A DNA stretch of 64,000 nt. Source: Erythrobacter sp. (GTDB lineage Bacteria > Pseudomonadota > Alphaproteobacteria > Sphingomonadales > Sphingomonadaceae). Where the stretch lies: contig JAILWQ010000005.1 in the NCBI GenBank assembly GCA_025698865.1, positions 79,501-143,500 on the forward strand, read 5' to 3'. The position numbers and the translations under genes were made by a program. Every line of letters starts with the position of its first letter. Position 1 is the stretch's first letter. This document shows positions 8,716 to 18,321 of the stretch, piece after piece. A model generated the notes under the pieces. The model saw only the letters and a list, made by a program, of their open reading frames with translations. It was not told where the DNA came from and did not search any database.

Positions 8716-9070
8716 CCGCGAGGCCCAGCGCGACGATGTGCAGCATCTCCACCGCCATCGGCTCCCACCAGCCGGGATAATTGCCGATGATGACGAGGTT
8801 CGCCAGCCGCCCGGTAAAGGCTACCGCGAACAGGGCGAGCGGCGCCAGCAGCGCATCGGCCCGGCGCCGCCATGCACCCCAGGCCATGAACAGGGCCGCG
8901 ACGGCGAAGAAGGCGGTGAAGTCCGCTCTCGCGGTCGAGAGCCCGGCCGCACCTTCCGCGACAAGGCCGAAATCCACCATCGTTCCGACCGGCGCCAGAA
9001 AGAAGGCCACGCCGACGATCATGTCGATCAGGGCCAGCACGATGATGACGGCGCGCAGGATCAATTGCAT
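8681..9070 (-). CDS. Small four-helix membrane protein, possibly DUF4345-like
   Basis: The 129-residue product begins MQLILRAVIIVLALIDM and has four hydrophobic segments separated by short loops with RADFTAFF and GRLANLVIIGNYPGWW. This pattern resembles the DUF4345 type of small membrane proteins; the assignment is tentative. The ATG at 9068-9070 is preferred because GGGGAGAG lies just upstream. A longer frame from 9175 adds a charged, non-conserved leader. No partner gene suggests a role. Confidence 0.65.
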   Translation of the reverse strand: MQLILRAVIIVLALIDMIVGVAFFLAPVGTMVDFGLVAEGAAGLSTARADFTAFFAVAALFMAWGAWRRRADALLAPLALFAVAFTGRLANLVIIGNYPGWWEPMAVEMLHIVALGLAVRTWRWGPRAA

Positions 9071-9261
9071 GTGTTCGCTCTCCCCGCAGGAAATACGCGA
9101 GATGGGGCGAGAGGGTTCCGTGGCCCGGCCCCGGTCGCACCTCCCTGCAACAAGGGCGCTGGCATTGGCGGGCACCGGAGGCTAGCACCCCGAGCGATGA
9201 CCCGATGGAACATCCCGAACCGACTGGCGCGCAGGGCACCCCTTCGCGCAGGGGCCGCACG

Positions 9262-10968
9262 ATGAGCGGGCCGAAGATCCTGCTCGTGATCGGAGGCGGC
9301 ATCGCGGCCTACAAGTCCTGCGAGCTCGTGCGCCTGATCCGCAAGGCCGGCGGCGAGGTGACCTGCGTCCTCACCGAGGGCGGTCAGCAATTCGTGACTC
9401 CGATGGCGCTCGCCGCGCTCAGCGGCAACAAGGTTTACACCTCGCTCTTCGATCTCAAGGACGAGGTCGAGATGGGGCATATCCAGCTCTCTCGCGCTGC
9501 CGATCTGGTGGTGGTCTGCCCGGCGACGGCCAACATGCTTGCCAAGATGGCGGCGGGCATTGCCGACGATCTCGCCACCACCCTGATCCTCGCGACCGAC
9601 AAGCCGGTGCTGGCCGTCCCCGCCATGAACGTGCGGATGTGGGAACATGCAGCGACGGGGCGCAATATCGGCTGGCTGCGCGATGCCGGGGTCGAGGTGA
9701 TGGAGCCAGACGAGGGCGACATGGCCTGCGGCGAATACGGCCCCGGTCGCCTGCCCGAACCGCCGGCGATCCTCTCGGCCATCGCCGCCAAGCTCGATTT
9801 CGCTCTCGACCTGCCGGAGCTCGCCGCGCCATCTCCGGCCCCCGCGCCCCGCGCCCCGGCGAAAGACGACATCGCGCGAGAAGCGATCGAGCCGGAACCC
9901 GAGGTCGAATCCCGCGGAATGCTCGGCGGTCTGCTCTCGGCGATCATACCGCGCAGCACCGCGCGTCGCAGTCATGCCGAACTGGAAGCGGAATATGATT
10001 CGCTGCCCCAGATCGACGCGCTCGATCCCGACGAGATGGCGCGCGACTTCCCGCCGGGTGGCGACACGCTGCCCGGCGGTCTCGGCGGTGGTCCCCTACT
10101 GGCGAAGAAGGGCAAGGCCAACGCCGCTCCGCCGACCGATCCCGAGGCGATCAATCACGAGGTCGCCCGGCGCAGTCCGGCATCCCGTCCGCAGCCGATG
10201 GCGGATGAGGCGCTGCGCTCGCCTTTCGATGGGTCTGACCCTCTGGCGGGGCAAGCCGAATTCGATCCCGATCCCGATCATCGTCCGCTTTACGGCCGGC
10301 ACGTCTTGGTCACGGCAGGTCCGACCTGGGAATCGATCGATCCGGTGCGCTACATCGCCAATCGTTCGAGCGGCAAGCAGGGTTTCGCCATCGCCGCCAT
10401 GGCCGCCGCCGCCGGGGCGCGGGTGACGCTGGTCGCCGGGCCGGTCCATCTCCCGACACCGCTCGGCGTCGACCGTGTCGATGTCGAGAGCGCGGACGAG
10501 ATGGCGGCCGCGGTGCGCCGTTCGCTGCCCGCCGACGCTGCCTTCATGGTCGCCGCCGTTGCCGACTGGAAAAGCCGCGATGTCGCGTCCGAGAAGATGA
10601 AGAAGCGCGGCAGCGCGCCGCCCGCCCTGTTGCTGGCGGAAAATCCCGACATCCTCGCCAATGTCGCCGCCAGCCGCGATCGGCCGCAGCTCCTCATCGG
10701 CTTTGCCGCCGAGACCGAAAACATCGACGAGAACGCCACGGCCAAGCGCAAGCGCAAGAGCGCCGACTGGATCGTGGCCAACAATGTCGGCGCCTCGGGT
10801 GGCGGCGTCATGGGCGGCGATCGCAACCGCGTCGCCATCGTCACTTCGCGGGGGATCGAGCGGCTGGAGGAAATGCCGAAGGAAGACGTCGCGCGCGAGC
10901 TGGTCCGCCGCGCCGCTGAAGCGCTTGTCAGTTCGGGCGCCGATCCGCGGGCCATGCGCGATGATTGA
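9262..10968 (+). CDS. coaBC: Bifunctional CoaBC: phosphopantothenoylcysteine decarboxylase/synthetase
   Basis: CoaBC joins cysteine to 4'-phosphopantothenate (CoaB, CTP-dependent) and decarboxylates the product (CoaC, FMN-dependent) in coenzyme A synthesis. The CoaC part (about 1-190) has [12 protein letters not shown], the PAMNVRMW motif and [10 protein letters not shown]. The CoaB part (about 360-560) has [26 protein letters not shown] and an IVANN-type segment. Between them lies a Pro/Ala/Asp-rich stretch of about 150 residues, absent from the usual ~400-residue enzyme. The start at 9262 gives [13 protein letters not shown]; an in-frame ATG at 9205 would add 19 unconserved residues. The stop overlaps the dut start by 8 bp. 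Confidence 0.95.
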   Translation: MSGPKILLVIGGGIAAYKSCELVRLIRKAGGEVTCVLTEGGQQFVTPMALAALSGNKVYTSLFDLKDEVEMGHIQLSRAADLVVVCPATANMLAKMAAGIADDLATTLILATDKPVLAVPAMNVRMWEHAATGRNIGWLRDAGVEVMEPDEGDMACGEYGPGRLPEPPAILSAIAAKLDFALDLPELAAPSPAPAPRAPAKDDIAREAIEPEPEVESRGMLGGLLSAIIPRSTARRSHAELEAEYDSLPQIDALDPDEMARDFPPGGDTLPGGLGGGPLLAKKGKANAAPPTDPEAINHEVARRSPASRPQPMADEALRSPFDGSDPLAGQAEFDPDPDHRPLYGRHVLVTAGPTWESIDPVRYIANRSSGKQGFAIAAMAAAAGARVTLVAGPVHLPTPLGVDRVDVESADEMAAAVRRSLPADAAFMVAAVADWKSRDVASEKMKKRGSAPPALLLAENPDILANVAASRDRPQLLIGFAAETENIDENATAKRKRKSADWIVANNVGASGGGVMGGDRNRVAIVTSRGIERLEEMPKEDVARELVRRAAEALVSSGADPRAMRDD

Positions 10969-11422
10969 TCCCGTCGGCGTGCAGCTGAAACGCCTGCCCC
11001 ACGGAGAGGGCCTCGATCTACCCGCCTATGCCACGGCCGGTGCGGCGGGAATGGACGTGGTCGCGGCGGAGGACGTGTCGATTGCTCCCGGTGATCGACA
11101 CGCGGTCGCCACCGGTTTCGCGCTGGCGATCCCGGCGGGTTTCGAGATTCAGGTCCGCCCCCGCTCGGGTCTCGCGCTGAAGCACGGGGTCACGGTTCCG
11201 AACACGCCGGGCACCATCGATTCCGACTATCGCGGCGAGCTCAAGGTGATCCTGATCAATCACGGCAGCGAGAGTTTCGCGGTTCGCCGGGGCGACCGGA
11301 TCGCCCAGCTCGTCCTCGCTCCGGTGGTACAGGCCCGCTGGAACGAGGTCGACGAACTGGACGAGACTGCGCGCGGCGCCGGCGGCTTCGGTTCGACCGG
11401 GGGCCACGCCAAGCTCGTCTAA
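10961..11422 (+). CDS. dut: dUTP diphosphatase (dUTPase)
   Basis: Dut hydrolyses dUTP to dUMP and pyrophosphate, keeping uracil out of DNA and supplying thymidylate synthesis. The 153-residue product carries the trimeric dUTPase motifs in order: [16 protein letters not shown], the [13 protein letters not shown] segment with the catalytic Asp, RIAQLVLAP and the C-terminal GGFGSTGGH. The ATG at 10961 overlaps the coaBC stop by 8 bp, a coupling seen in related genomes where coaBC and dut are neighbours. Confidence 0.97.
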   Translation: MIDPVGVQLKRLPHGEGLDLPAYATAGAAGMDVVAAEDVSIAPGDRHAVATGFALAIPAGFEIQVRPRSGLALKHGVTVPNTPGTIDSDYRGELKVILINHGSESFAVRRGDRIAQLVLAPVVQARWNEVDELDETARGAGGFGSTGGHAKLV

Positions 11423-11432
11423 GGAACGCGCG

Positions 11433-11993
11433 TCAGGTTCGCTCGCGCTTCCACGCGGCATGGAAACATGCCGCCGACGCGCTCCAGATCGCCGCGAAGA
11501 AGGCCAGCACGCCCCATTCCACCGCGTGGCCCGGCATCGTCCACAGGCCCGCCGCGATGCCCACAAGGAATTGTCCGATGGCGAGGGCGGCCGCGATCAG
11601 CCGCATCGGGCCGGGCCGGAACCAGGCCGGAAAGCTCGCCACGACCGCGATACCGACCAGCGCGATGAAGGCGAGGTTCGTCGGCTCGTTCTCGCTCCCG
11701 AGCATTCCGACCGCGCCGTTGATCCACACGGTCAGGAAGCCGCCCAGCGCGCCGATCGCGATGCCCATGCGATGCGGCGCGTTGCGGCCCACCCGGACCG
11801 CGATTTCCGCACCGATCCCCAACGCCGACAGCAGGATCGCCGCGAAAAGGAAGTCGGAAATCGTCCAGTTGATTTCGGTGCTGTAGCGCATCGCGATCGC
11901 GGGCAGGAAGAACAGCGCGAACAGGACGCTCCAGCCGGTGATCCGCCATCCGTTCCATGCTGTCTTGTGTGTTGTTTCAGTCACGTCGTCCAT
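11433..11993 (-). CDS. Membrane protein of unknown function (about five helices)
   Basis: The 186-residue product starts MDDVTETTHKTAWNGWRI and has about five hydrophobic segments, with a basic C-terminus (AAWKRERT). No catalytic motif is visible. The ATG at 11991-11993 has GGAGAG a few bases upstream; the open frame continues to 12269 but that extension is Arg/Ser-rich and overlaps the divergent regulator gene. The intergenic region of 122 bp shared with the winged-helix regulator suggests that this gene may be its target. Confidence 0.65.
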   Translation of the reverse strand: MDDVTETTHKTAWNGWRITGWSVLFALFFLPAIAMRYSTEINWTISDFLFAAILLSALGIGAEIAVRVGRNAPHRMGIAIGALGGFLTVWINGAVGMLGSENEPTNLAFIALVGIAVVASFPAWFRPGPMRLIAAALAIGQFLVGIAAGLWTMPGHAVEWGVLAFFAAIWSASAACFHAAWKRERT

Positions 11994-12115
11994 CTCGTTG
12001 CTCTCCGTTTGTCGAGGTCTCGAGCTAGGTGCGGACGCGCCTGAGCGGCATGAGCAATTCGTGAGCAATGGCTGAAATGCTTCCGCCGACGCGGCACCTC
12101 GCCTAGGAAACGAGC

Positions 12116-13174
12116 ATGGGGGAAGGGCAACGAGCGATGGAGCAAGGCGCGACGGAGCGGTGGCGCTTCGGCGAATTCGAGCTCGACCTCGCCAACCGCG
12201 AACTGCGGCGAAATGGCGAGGCCGTTCCGCTCGGCAGCCGCTATCTCGACGCGCTCCTCCTTCTCGCACGCCATCCCGGCGAACTGGTCACCAAGGACCG
12301 CTTCATGGACGAGGTCTGGCGCGGCATTCCGGTGACCGACGAGGCGCTGACCCAGTGCATCCGCACGCTGCGCCGAGCGCTGGGCGACGATGCGAGCGAT
12401 CCGCGCTTCATCGCCACGGTGCCCAAGCACGGCTATCGCTTCCTCGCCGAAGTCCGGCCGGGGGATGCTGGAGGATCGACGCTGCGCACTACCGTGGCGG
12501 ACGGGAGCCTAGGCGGACGGATCGCCGGGGGCGCAACGATCGGCGGCGGCCTTGCCGGCATCGTCGGCGGACTGCTCTACGGTCTGGCGGCGACCGGGGG
12601 CGGGGGGATGTCGGTTCTGGTCATGGTCGTGCTGGTGGCGGCGCTGGGCGTGCTCGGCGGGGCAGGGATCGGCGCGGGAATGGGTCTGGCGGAGATCCTC
12701 CGGCCGGGCCGGGCCCTGCCGCTGATCGCCGGAGCGGCGCTGGGCGGCACGCTGGTCGGTGCCTTCGGTCAGACGCTGGGGCGCGACGGGATCGCGGCGC
12801 TCACCGGCGCCCGGGTGGCGGGCATTACGGGTCTGTTCGAAGGGCTGATTCTCGGGACCGCCGTGGGGCTGGCGGGCGCGCTCGTTCTGTCGGGACGGTT
12901 CGGGACCAGAGGGATCGTCGGGTCTGCTCTGGCGATCGGCGCCGCTGCGGGAGCGATGATCGCGATGGGGGGCGGGACGCTGCTGGGGCGCAGCCTGCTG
13001 GTCCTGCAGGCGCAATTCCCGCGTTCGGCCCTAACGATGGAGCGGCTGGGCGGGCTTGTGGGCGATCCGGGCTTCGAGAGTGCCGCGCTCGTCGCCACCA
13101 CCATGCTCGAAGGCGCGGTGTTCGTGGCCTGCAGCGCATGGGCCATTCGTTACGCTGCCGAAGCCCGCAATTAA
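12116..13174 (+). CDS. Membrane-bound winged-helix (OmpR/CadC-type) transcriptional regulator
   Basis: The N-terminal ~105 residues form an OmpR-type winged-helix DNA-binding domain: WRFGEFELDLANRELRR, a recognition region around TDEALTQCIRTLRRALGD, and the closing FIATVPKHGYRFLAEV. The rest is Gly/Ala-rich with roughly eight hydrophobic segments. There is no periplasmic sensor domain as in CadC or ToxR. The start could be the ATG at 12116 or the one at 12137, which has GGGGGAAGGG upstream. It is divergent from the five-helix membrane protein gene and may respond to a membrane signal; the ligand is unknown. Confidence 0.82.
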   Translation: MGEGQRAMEQGATERWRFGEFELDLANRELRRNGEAVPLGSRYLDALLLLARHPGELVTKDRFMDEVWRGIPVTDEALTQCIRTLRRALGDDASDPRFIATVPKHGYRFLAEVRPGDAGGSTLRTTVADGSLGGRIAGGATIGGGLAGIVGGLLYGLAATGGGGMSVLVMVVLVAALGVLGGAGIGAGMGLAEILRPGRALPLIAGAALGGTLVGAFGQTLGRDGIAALTGARVAGITGLFEGLILGTAVGLAGALVLSGRFGTRGIVGSALAIGAAAGAMIAMGGGTLLGRSLLVLQAQFPRSALTMERLGGLVGDPGFESAALVATTMLEGAVFVACSAWAIRYAAEARN

Positions 13175-13203
13175 AAAGGGCGGCACTCGCGCGCCGCCCT
13201 TTC
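13175..13203 (-). terminator. Intrinsic terminator between convergent genes
   Basis: AAAGGGCGGC (13175-13184) pairs perfectly with GCCGCCCTTT (13193-13202) around an 8-nt loop. On the minus strand the stem is followed by TTTTTAATT, ideal for ending the lipoprotein gene. On the plus strand the downstream tract is weaker, so it may act in both directions. Confidence 0.85.
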
Positions 13204-13225
13204 CTCATGTCTGCTTGGCGACTGG

Positions 13226-13933
13226 TCAGTCGAGCCGGCGCACTTCGTTGGGTTCTTCCGGCTTGATCGAGATTCGCACCGTCTCGCCCGAATTTCCCGG
13301 GAAGTCGGTGAACATCGCTTCGACCAGGTTAGGGACCAGATATTGCAGCCGGTCCGAGGTCGACAGGGCCTCCGCCTTGCCTTCGAACAGGCGCTGCCCG
13401 TCCGCCGCGCGATCGATCTTCATTTCGATCTCGCTGTTGTAGACGGTGTAGCTGCGAATATCCGGACCGCCGAACCACGGATCGTAGAAGCCGTAACCCC
13501 AGCGGCCGCCGAAGCCGCCAAAGCCGAGCCGCGAACGGTAGAGCGGCGAACGGAACGCGCCGTAACCATACCACGGATCATAGAACGGATCGCGGCCGAA
13601 GCCGGTCGACCGGATACGTTCACGTCCATTGTCGACATCATAGTCGAAGCGCACCAGCAGCGTGGCGTTTTCGGGCGCGGCCTGAGTGTAGCCGAGACGC
13701 GCCATGTTTGCCTCGACGAGGTCAGCGTATTGCGCGAATTCCAGACCGCCCACGAGCGAGGGATCTTCGGCGACGACCGCGAAGCTCACGCCCGACGGCG
13801 CGGGCAACTGTGTCTGGAAACGCTGCACGTCGGCGCGGAAGGGCGTCGTTGCACAAGCGGCCAGCCCTGCGAGAAGAAGCGGGACGGAGGCTAGCTTGAT
13901 GGTGCGCCCCCAACCCTTGGTCGAATTGGTCAT
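13226..13933 (-). CDS. DUF4136-type outer-envelope lipoprotein
   Basis: The 235-residue product begins MTNSTKGWGRTIKLASVP and has a lipoprotein signal peptide with lipobox LAAC at about residue 27. The mature part starts with a FRADVQRFQTQLP segment and contains PENATLLVRFDYDVDNG, which fits the DUF4136 family of envelope lipoproteins. A Gly/Tyr/Phe-rich loop (about 110-155) interrupts the domain. The ATG at 13931-13933 is chosen because it directly precedes the signal peptide; the frame opens 44 codons earlier without a signal sequence. The function is unknown. Confidence 0.8.
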   Translation of the reverse strand: MTNSTKGWGRTIKLASVPLLLAGLAACATTPFRADVQRFQTQLPAPSGVSFAVVAEDPSLVGGLEFAQYADLVEANMARLGYTQAAPENATLLVRFDYDVDNGRERIRSTGFGRDPFYDPWYGYGAFRSPLYRSRLGFGGFGGRWGYGFYDPWFGGPDIRSYTVYNSEIEMKIDRAADGQRLFEGKAEALSTSDRLQYLVPNLVEAMFTDFPGNSGETVRISIKPEEPNEVRRLD

Positions 13934-14066
13934 GCCGGGTCCTTTCCAAGTCGAAACGTGCCGGAGACGGGTTGGTTTCCCTGAATGTTTCGGAAGAATA
14001 AGATCGGTATTAAGGAACGGGCCATGAACACGATTTGAACGCGCTGGCACCGAAAACAGAGTCAAT

Positions 14067-15119
14067 TCAACCGCGTACGAGCCCCAGCGCCGTGTAGGCG
14101 GAAGCTAGCGTGGGGGCGGCGATCTCGCGCGCCCGCGACGCTCCACGCGCAAGAATCGCGTCGAGCGCCTCGCGGTCGTTCAGCAGCGCGTTGAACCGGG
14201 TCGAGATCGGCTGCAATGTCTCCACCAGCAATTCCGCAAGCGCCGGCTTGAACGCGCCGAACCCCGCGCCGCCATGATCGCGCAGAACGTCCTCGACCGT
14301 GCCTTCGGACAGCGCGGCGTAGATGGTGACGAGGTTCAGCGCCTCGGGCCGTTCGGCGAGGCCGTCGACTTCGGAGGGCAAGGGCTCGGGATCGGTCTTG
14401 GCCTTTTTGATCTTCTTCAGCACCGTGTCGGGATCGTCGGCCAGATCGATCCGGCTCATCTCGGAGGGATCGGACTTGCTCATCTTCTTCGATCCGTCGC
14501 GCAGGCTCATGATCCGCGCGGCCTGCGGCGGGCTGATCGGCTCGGGCAGGGTGAAGACCGGCGCATCCTCGGAAGCGTAGTCGTTGTTGAACTTCTGCGC
14601 GATGTCGCGGGCAAGCTCGAGATGCTGCTTCTGGTCCTCGCCCACCGGCACGTGCGTCGCCTGGTAGAGCAGCACGTCGGCCGCCTGTAGCACCGGATAG
14701 GTGAACAGCGCCGCGCTCGCGCCCTCGCGGTTCTTGCCGCTCTTGTCCTTGAACTGCGTCATCCGGTTCAGCCAGCCGATCCGGGCGGTGCCGTTGAGCA
14801 GCCATTGCAGCTCGGGATGGGCCGGAACCTGCGCCTGGTTGAACAGGACCGAGCGGTCGGGATCGATCCCGCAGGCGACCAGCGCGGCGGCCATTTCCAG
14901 CGTCGCGCGGCGCAGTTCGCCCGGCTCGTGCGGCATCGAGATCGCGTGGAGATCGGCAAGGAAGAACAGGCATTGGTTCCTGTCTGCGCTACCACTTGCT
15001 GCTTGAGCGCGGTTGGCCTTCTCCATTTCGTCCTGCATCCGCACCCAGTTGCGGATCGCGCCGAGATAGTTGCCAAGATGGAGATTGCCGGTGGGCTGGA
15101 TGCCGGAAACGACGCGCAT
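14067..15119 (-). CDS. trpS: Tryptophan--tRNA ligase
   Basis: TrpS charges tRNA-Trp with tryptophan. The 350-residue class I synthetase begins MRVVSGIQPTGNLHLGNYLG, containing the HIGH-like signature (HLGN). The KMSKS loop is present as KKMSKSDPS. The length fits the bacterial enzyme, with a slightly extended loop (around AQAASGSADRNQ) after the first motif. The ATG at 15117-15119 is 4 bp beyond the murJ stop codon, so the two genes form an operon on the minus strand. Confidence 0.97.
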   Translation of the reverse strand: MRVVSGIQPTGNLHLGNYLGAIRNWVRMQDEMEKANRAQAASGSADRNQCLFFLADLHAISMPHEPGELRRATLEMAAALVACGIDPDRSVLFNQAQVPAHPELQWLLNGTARIGWLNRMTQFKDKSGKNREGASAALFTYPVLQAADVLLYQATHVPVGEDQKQHLELARDIAQKFNNDYASEDAPVFTLPEPISPPQAARIMSLRDGSKKMSKSDPSEMSRIDLADDPDTVLKKIKKAKTDPEPLPSEVDGLAERPEALNLVTIYAALSEGTVEDVLRDHGGAGFGAFKPALAELLVETLQPISTRFNALLNDREALDAILARGASRAREIAAPTLASAYTALGLVRG

Positions 15120-15123
15120 GGGT

Positions 15124-16740
15124 TCAGGTCCGTTCGTCGGGAGGGGTGGGTGTGGAAATGGGTTCGCCGGTCGTCGCCGGGCTTGGCGCGCGGCGCACCA
15201 GCGCCCTGAGATCGCCGAGGCGGAAAGCGCCGACGACCAGACAGGCGAGCGCGTACACCGCGCCGCCCCCGGCCACAAGCAGGGCGAGGGCGAGCGCCCG
15301 CTCTTCCAGCGGCCCGGCCATCAGCGGCCGGGCGAAGGGGGCGGCGAAATACAGCGCCGCGCCCATCAGCGCCGCCGCCACGGCGAGCCGGGGCAGGCGG
15401 CGCAGCAACTGGCTGTCGGCGGTGAAATGCCCGCGCTTGCGCAGCGCCCAGTAAAGCAGCCCGGCATTGAGAGTCGCCGAAACCGCTGTCGCCAGAGGCG
15501 GGCCGAGATAGCCGATGGTCGGGATGAGCGAGAGATTGCCGACGATGTTCACGGCGATCGCGATCATGGCAAAGCGGACCGGCGTCTTCGTGTCGTGCCG
15601 CGCGTAGAAGCCGGGCGTCAGCACCTTGATCAGCACATAGGCGGGCAGACCGAGCGAGAAGGCGGCGAGCACCAGCGCGGTCGCCTCGGTATCGCCGGCG
15701 CTGAACTCGCCATACTGGAACAGGCCGCGCACGATCGGTTCGGAAATCGTCAGGAAGGCGATGGTGGCGGGCAGGGTCAGGAACAGCGCCAGCTCTATCC
15801 CCCGGTTCTGCGTGTGCATCGCCGCCTCGTCCTTGCCCTCGCCCAGCAGGCGCGAGAGCGTGGGCAGCAGGATCGTGCCGAGGCCGATCCCGATCAGCCC
15901 GAGCGGCAGCTGGTTCAGCCGGTCAGCGAAATAGATATAGGTGATCGCGCCCGGTGCTAGCAGGCTGCCCGCCAGCGCGGTCGAGACGAGAAGGTTGATC
16001 TGCGTCGCTCCGGCGCCTGCTGCGGCGGGCAGGATCAGCGAGAACAGCCGCTTCATCTCCGGGTCGATCCGGGGGCGGCGCAGCTTCAGCGAGATGCCCG
16101 CCCGGCGGCAGCCCCAGATGAGGAAGATCAGCTGCAACGCGCCGCCCGCCGTGACCGACAGCGCCTGTACCAGCGCGGTCTCGTAAGGGTCTTCGCCGTG
16201 GAACAGCGCGAGACCGGTTACCATCGCGACATTGAGCAGGATCGGCGCGGCGGCGTTGACCCAGTACCGCTCGAGCGAATTGAGAATCCCCCCAAGCAGC
16301 GAGACCAGCGAGATCATCAGCAGGTAGGGAATGGTGATCCGCGACAGCATCACGGCATAGCCGAACTGCGCGGGCGTCGGATCGTTGAACCCGCCCGACA
16401 GCGCGTAGGTCAGCGGCCAGGCGGCGATCATCAGCGCGATGGTGAACACCACCAGCACCGGCAGCAGCAGCGCCAGAGTGCGCTCGGCGAAATCGACGCC
16501 CGCCCCGCGCCCGCCGCCCTCGGCGACGCGGCGGTTGAACATCGGGATGAAACCGGCCGAGAACGCCCCTTCCGCGAACAGGGCGCGGAACATGTTGGGC
16601 AGGCGGAAGGCGACGAGGAAGGCGTCGGACGCGAAGCCCGCACCGACATAGCGCGCCTGCAACGCGTCGCGCACCAGCGCCAGCACCCGGCTGGCGAGCG
16701 TCAGCCCGCCGATCGAACCGAGCGCCCGGACGAGCTTCAC
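15124..16740 (-). CDS. murJ: Lipid II flippase MurJ (MviN)
   Basis: MurJ flips lipid-linked peptidoglycan precursor across the inner membrane. The 538-residue protein has about 14 hydrophobic segments typical of the MOP superfamily. It carries the N-terminal family region (SRVLALVRDALQARYVGAG, then AFRLPNMFRALFAEGAFSAG) with the conserved Arg residues. The start codon is GTG at 16738-16740. It lies immediately upstream of trpS and is transcribed away from neither gene of the secB side, being on the same strand as secB. Confidence 0.96.
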   Translation of the reverse strand: MKLVRALGSIGGLTLASRVLALVRDALQARYVGAGFASDAFLVAFRLPNMFRALFAEGAFSAGFIPMFNRRVAEGGGRGAGVDFAERTLALLLPVLVVFTIALMIAAWPLTYALSGGFNDPTPAQFGYAVMLSRITIPYLLMISLVSLLGGILNSLERYWVNAAAPILLNVAMVTGLALFHGEDPYETALVQALSVTAGGALQLIFLIWGCRRAGISLKLRRPRIDPEMKRLFSLILPAAAGAGATQINLLVSTALAGSLLAPGAITYIYFADRLNQLPLGLIGIGLGTILLPTLSRLLGEGKDEAAMHTQNRGIELALFLTLPATIAFLTISEPIVRGLFQYGEFSAGDTEATALVLAAFSLGLPAYVLIKVLTPGFYARHDTKTPVRFAMIAIAVNIVGNLSLIPTIGYLGPPLATAVSATLNAGLLYWALRKRGHFTADSQLLRRLPRLAVAAALMGAALYFAAPFARPLMAGPLEERALALALLVAGGGAVYALACLVVGAFRLGDLRALVRRAPSPATTGEPISTPTPPDERT

Positions 16741-16835
16741 AGCGCCGCCCCGAAAGCCTGCGCAGCCGATCCCCTCGCGGACCGTTCGGAGACGATCGGT
16801 CCCGTCATCCTGCCACCGCTAGGCGCGAGGAGAGG

Positions 16836-17378
16836 TCAGGCTTCGCCCGAGGGCGGGTTCATCATGCCGCCCTGCGCCTGCTGATCCTGCTGTGCCCGCG
16901 CCTGGAGCTGCTGCTGGTATAGCGCGCCGAAATCCATCGGGTCGAGCATCAGCGGTGGGAAGCCCGCATCGCGCGTGGCGTCCGCCAGGACGCGCCGGGC
17001 GAAGGGGAAGAGGATGCGCGGCGCCTCGGCATAGAGGAAGGCATGGGCGTGCTCGTCGGGCAGGTTGCGGATTCCGGCAAGGCCGCAATAGCTGAGGTCG
17101 ATGAGGTAGAGATTGCCCTTTTCCGACTTCGCGGTCGCGGTGATCTTGAGCTCGACCTCGTGCACCTCGTCGCTCACGCGGTTGGCGCCGATGTTGAACT
17201 GCAGGTCGATCTGCGGCTGATCGGTCCACTGGTAGCAGGCCGGCGCGTTGGGGTTCTCGACCGACATGTCCTTGATATATTGCGAGATGATCCCGGCGGC
17301 GGGGTTATTGTCGGCACCATTGGCGCCGGCTGCGGGATCGGGATTGATGTCGGTCAGGATGTCGCCTTCGTCGGCCAT
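16836..17378 (-). CDS. secB: Protein-export chaperone SecB
   Basis: SecB holds preproteins unfolded and delivers them to SecA. The 180-residue product has the family core: SQYIKDMSVENPNAP, FNIGANR, HEVELKITATA, YCGLAGI and the helix FPFARRVLADATRDAGFPPL. The N-terminal ~25 residues are acidic and Asn/Ala-rich, and the C-terminus is Gln-rich (QQQLQARAQQDQQAQ). The ATG at 17376-17378 was chosen because the much longer open frame to 18731 is a shadow of the divergent genes. It is divergent from the Tim44-like gene, with 264 bp between starts. Confidence 0.96.
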   Translation of the reverse strand: MADEGDILTDINPDPAAGANGADNNPAAGIISQYIKDMSVENPNAPACYQWTDQPQIDLQFNIGANRVSDEVHEVELKITATAKSEKGNLYLIDLSYCGLAGIRNLPDEHAHAFLYAEAPRILFPFARRVLADATRDAGFPPLMLDPMDFGALYQQQLQARAQQDQQAQGGMMNPPSGEA

Positions 17379-17642
17379 GTCGGTTCCGTGCTTTTCTGTT
17401 TCAGAATGCCGTGTCGGAGCGGCGGTCGCCGACCCTTTCGGTAGGTGGGCGCGCCTAGCACCTGCGGCAATGCGGGGCAATGGCGGGGGAGGGGGCGCGG
17501 GAGGGGGCGAGAGAGAGGCGATGCGAGGTCGCCCACCCGCAACCGATCGCCCGCTTGTTCGTTTGATATTCGCGCCTATCTCGGGCAGGAACAGGAATTC
17601 CCGCGCCGCGGCGCTGGATCGCAAACTCGCAGGTGCTGTAAA

Positions 17643-18293
17643 GTGATAGTCGAAATCGTCATCCTCGCCATGGTCGCCGCGTTTCTGGGCTTGCGCCTCT
17701 ATTCGGTGCTGGGCCGCCGCGCGGAGCACGAGGAGGAGCCGATCCCCCATCGCTTCGACCGCGAGAATGCGGCGGAGGACGAGGCTCGCGCGGCGCCGCC
17801 CGCCATGCCGCAGGCGCGGCTCCAGACCGGAAACGTGCCCGCCGGCGCCGAGCAGGGCGTGCGCGCCATCGCCGCCGCCGATCCGCAGTTCGACCTGATT
17901 GGTTTCGTCGAAGGGGCCAAGGGCGCCTACGGCATGATTCTCGAAGCGTTCTGGCAGGGCGACAAGGACACGCTGCGCGAACTGTGCGACGACGATGTCT
18001 ATCAGAGCTTCGCCACCGCGATCGACGCGCGCGAGGCCGCGGGCGAAACGCTCGACAACCGCCTGATCCGGATGGAGGACGCGACCGTGAAGGCCGCCGA
18101 TCTCGACGGGCGCATCGCGCGGGTCACCGTGCTGTTCGTCTCCGACATCGCCTCGGTCACGCGCGACAGCGACGGGAATGCCATCGCCGGCTCGCTCGAC
18201 GATGCGATCGAGAGCCGCGACGCCTGGACCTTCATGCGCAATGTCGATTCGGTCGGGCCCGACTGGAAGCTCGACGAGACCGACGAGGGCTGA
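17643..18293 (+). CDS. Tim44-domain membrane protein (TimA-like)
   Basis: The 216-residue product starts with a single membrane helix (VEIVILAMVAAFLGLRLY). An acidic linker follows, then a Tim44-like domain (about 85-216) beginning DLIGFVEGAKGAYGMILEAF and ending DWKLDETDEG. Alphaproteobacterial Tim44 homologues are inner-membrane proteins related to the mitochondrial import motor subunit; their bacterial role is not settled. I choose the GTG at 17643, which places the helix at the N-terminus; the open frame runs back to 17445 through Arg-rich unconserved sequence. It leads a run with mltA and an Smr gene. Confidence 0.88.
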   Translation: MIVEIVILAMVAAFLGLRLYSVLGRRAEHEEEPIPHRFDRENAAEDEARAAPPAMPQARLQTGNVPAGAEQGVRAIAAADPQFDLIGFVEGAKGAYGMILEAFWQGDKDTLRELCDDDVYQSFATAIDAREAAGETLDNRLIRMEDATVKAADLDGRIARVTVLFVSDIASVTRDSDGNAIAGSLDDAIESRDAWTFMRNVDSVGPDWKLDETDEG

Positions 18294-18321
18294 TCCCCTT
18301 TCGTAAAGGGCGGGAGGGCTC

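Noticed and set aside
12159..13266. Arg-rich 368-codon frame overlapping the winged-helix regulator
   Set aside because: It is an alternative frame of the regulator gene, which has a clear OmpR-type domain and start.
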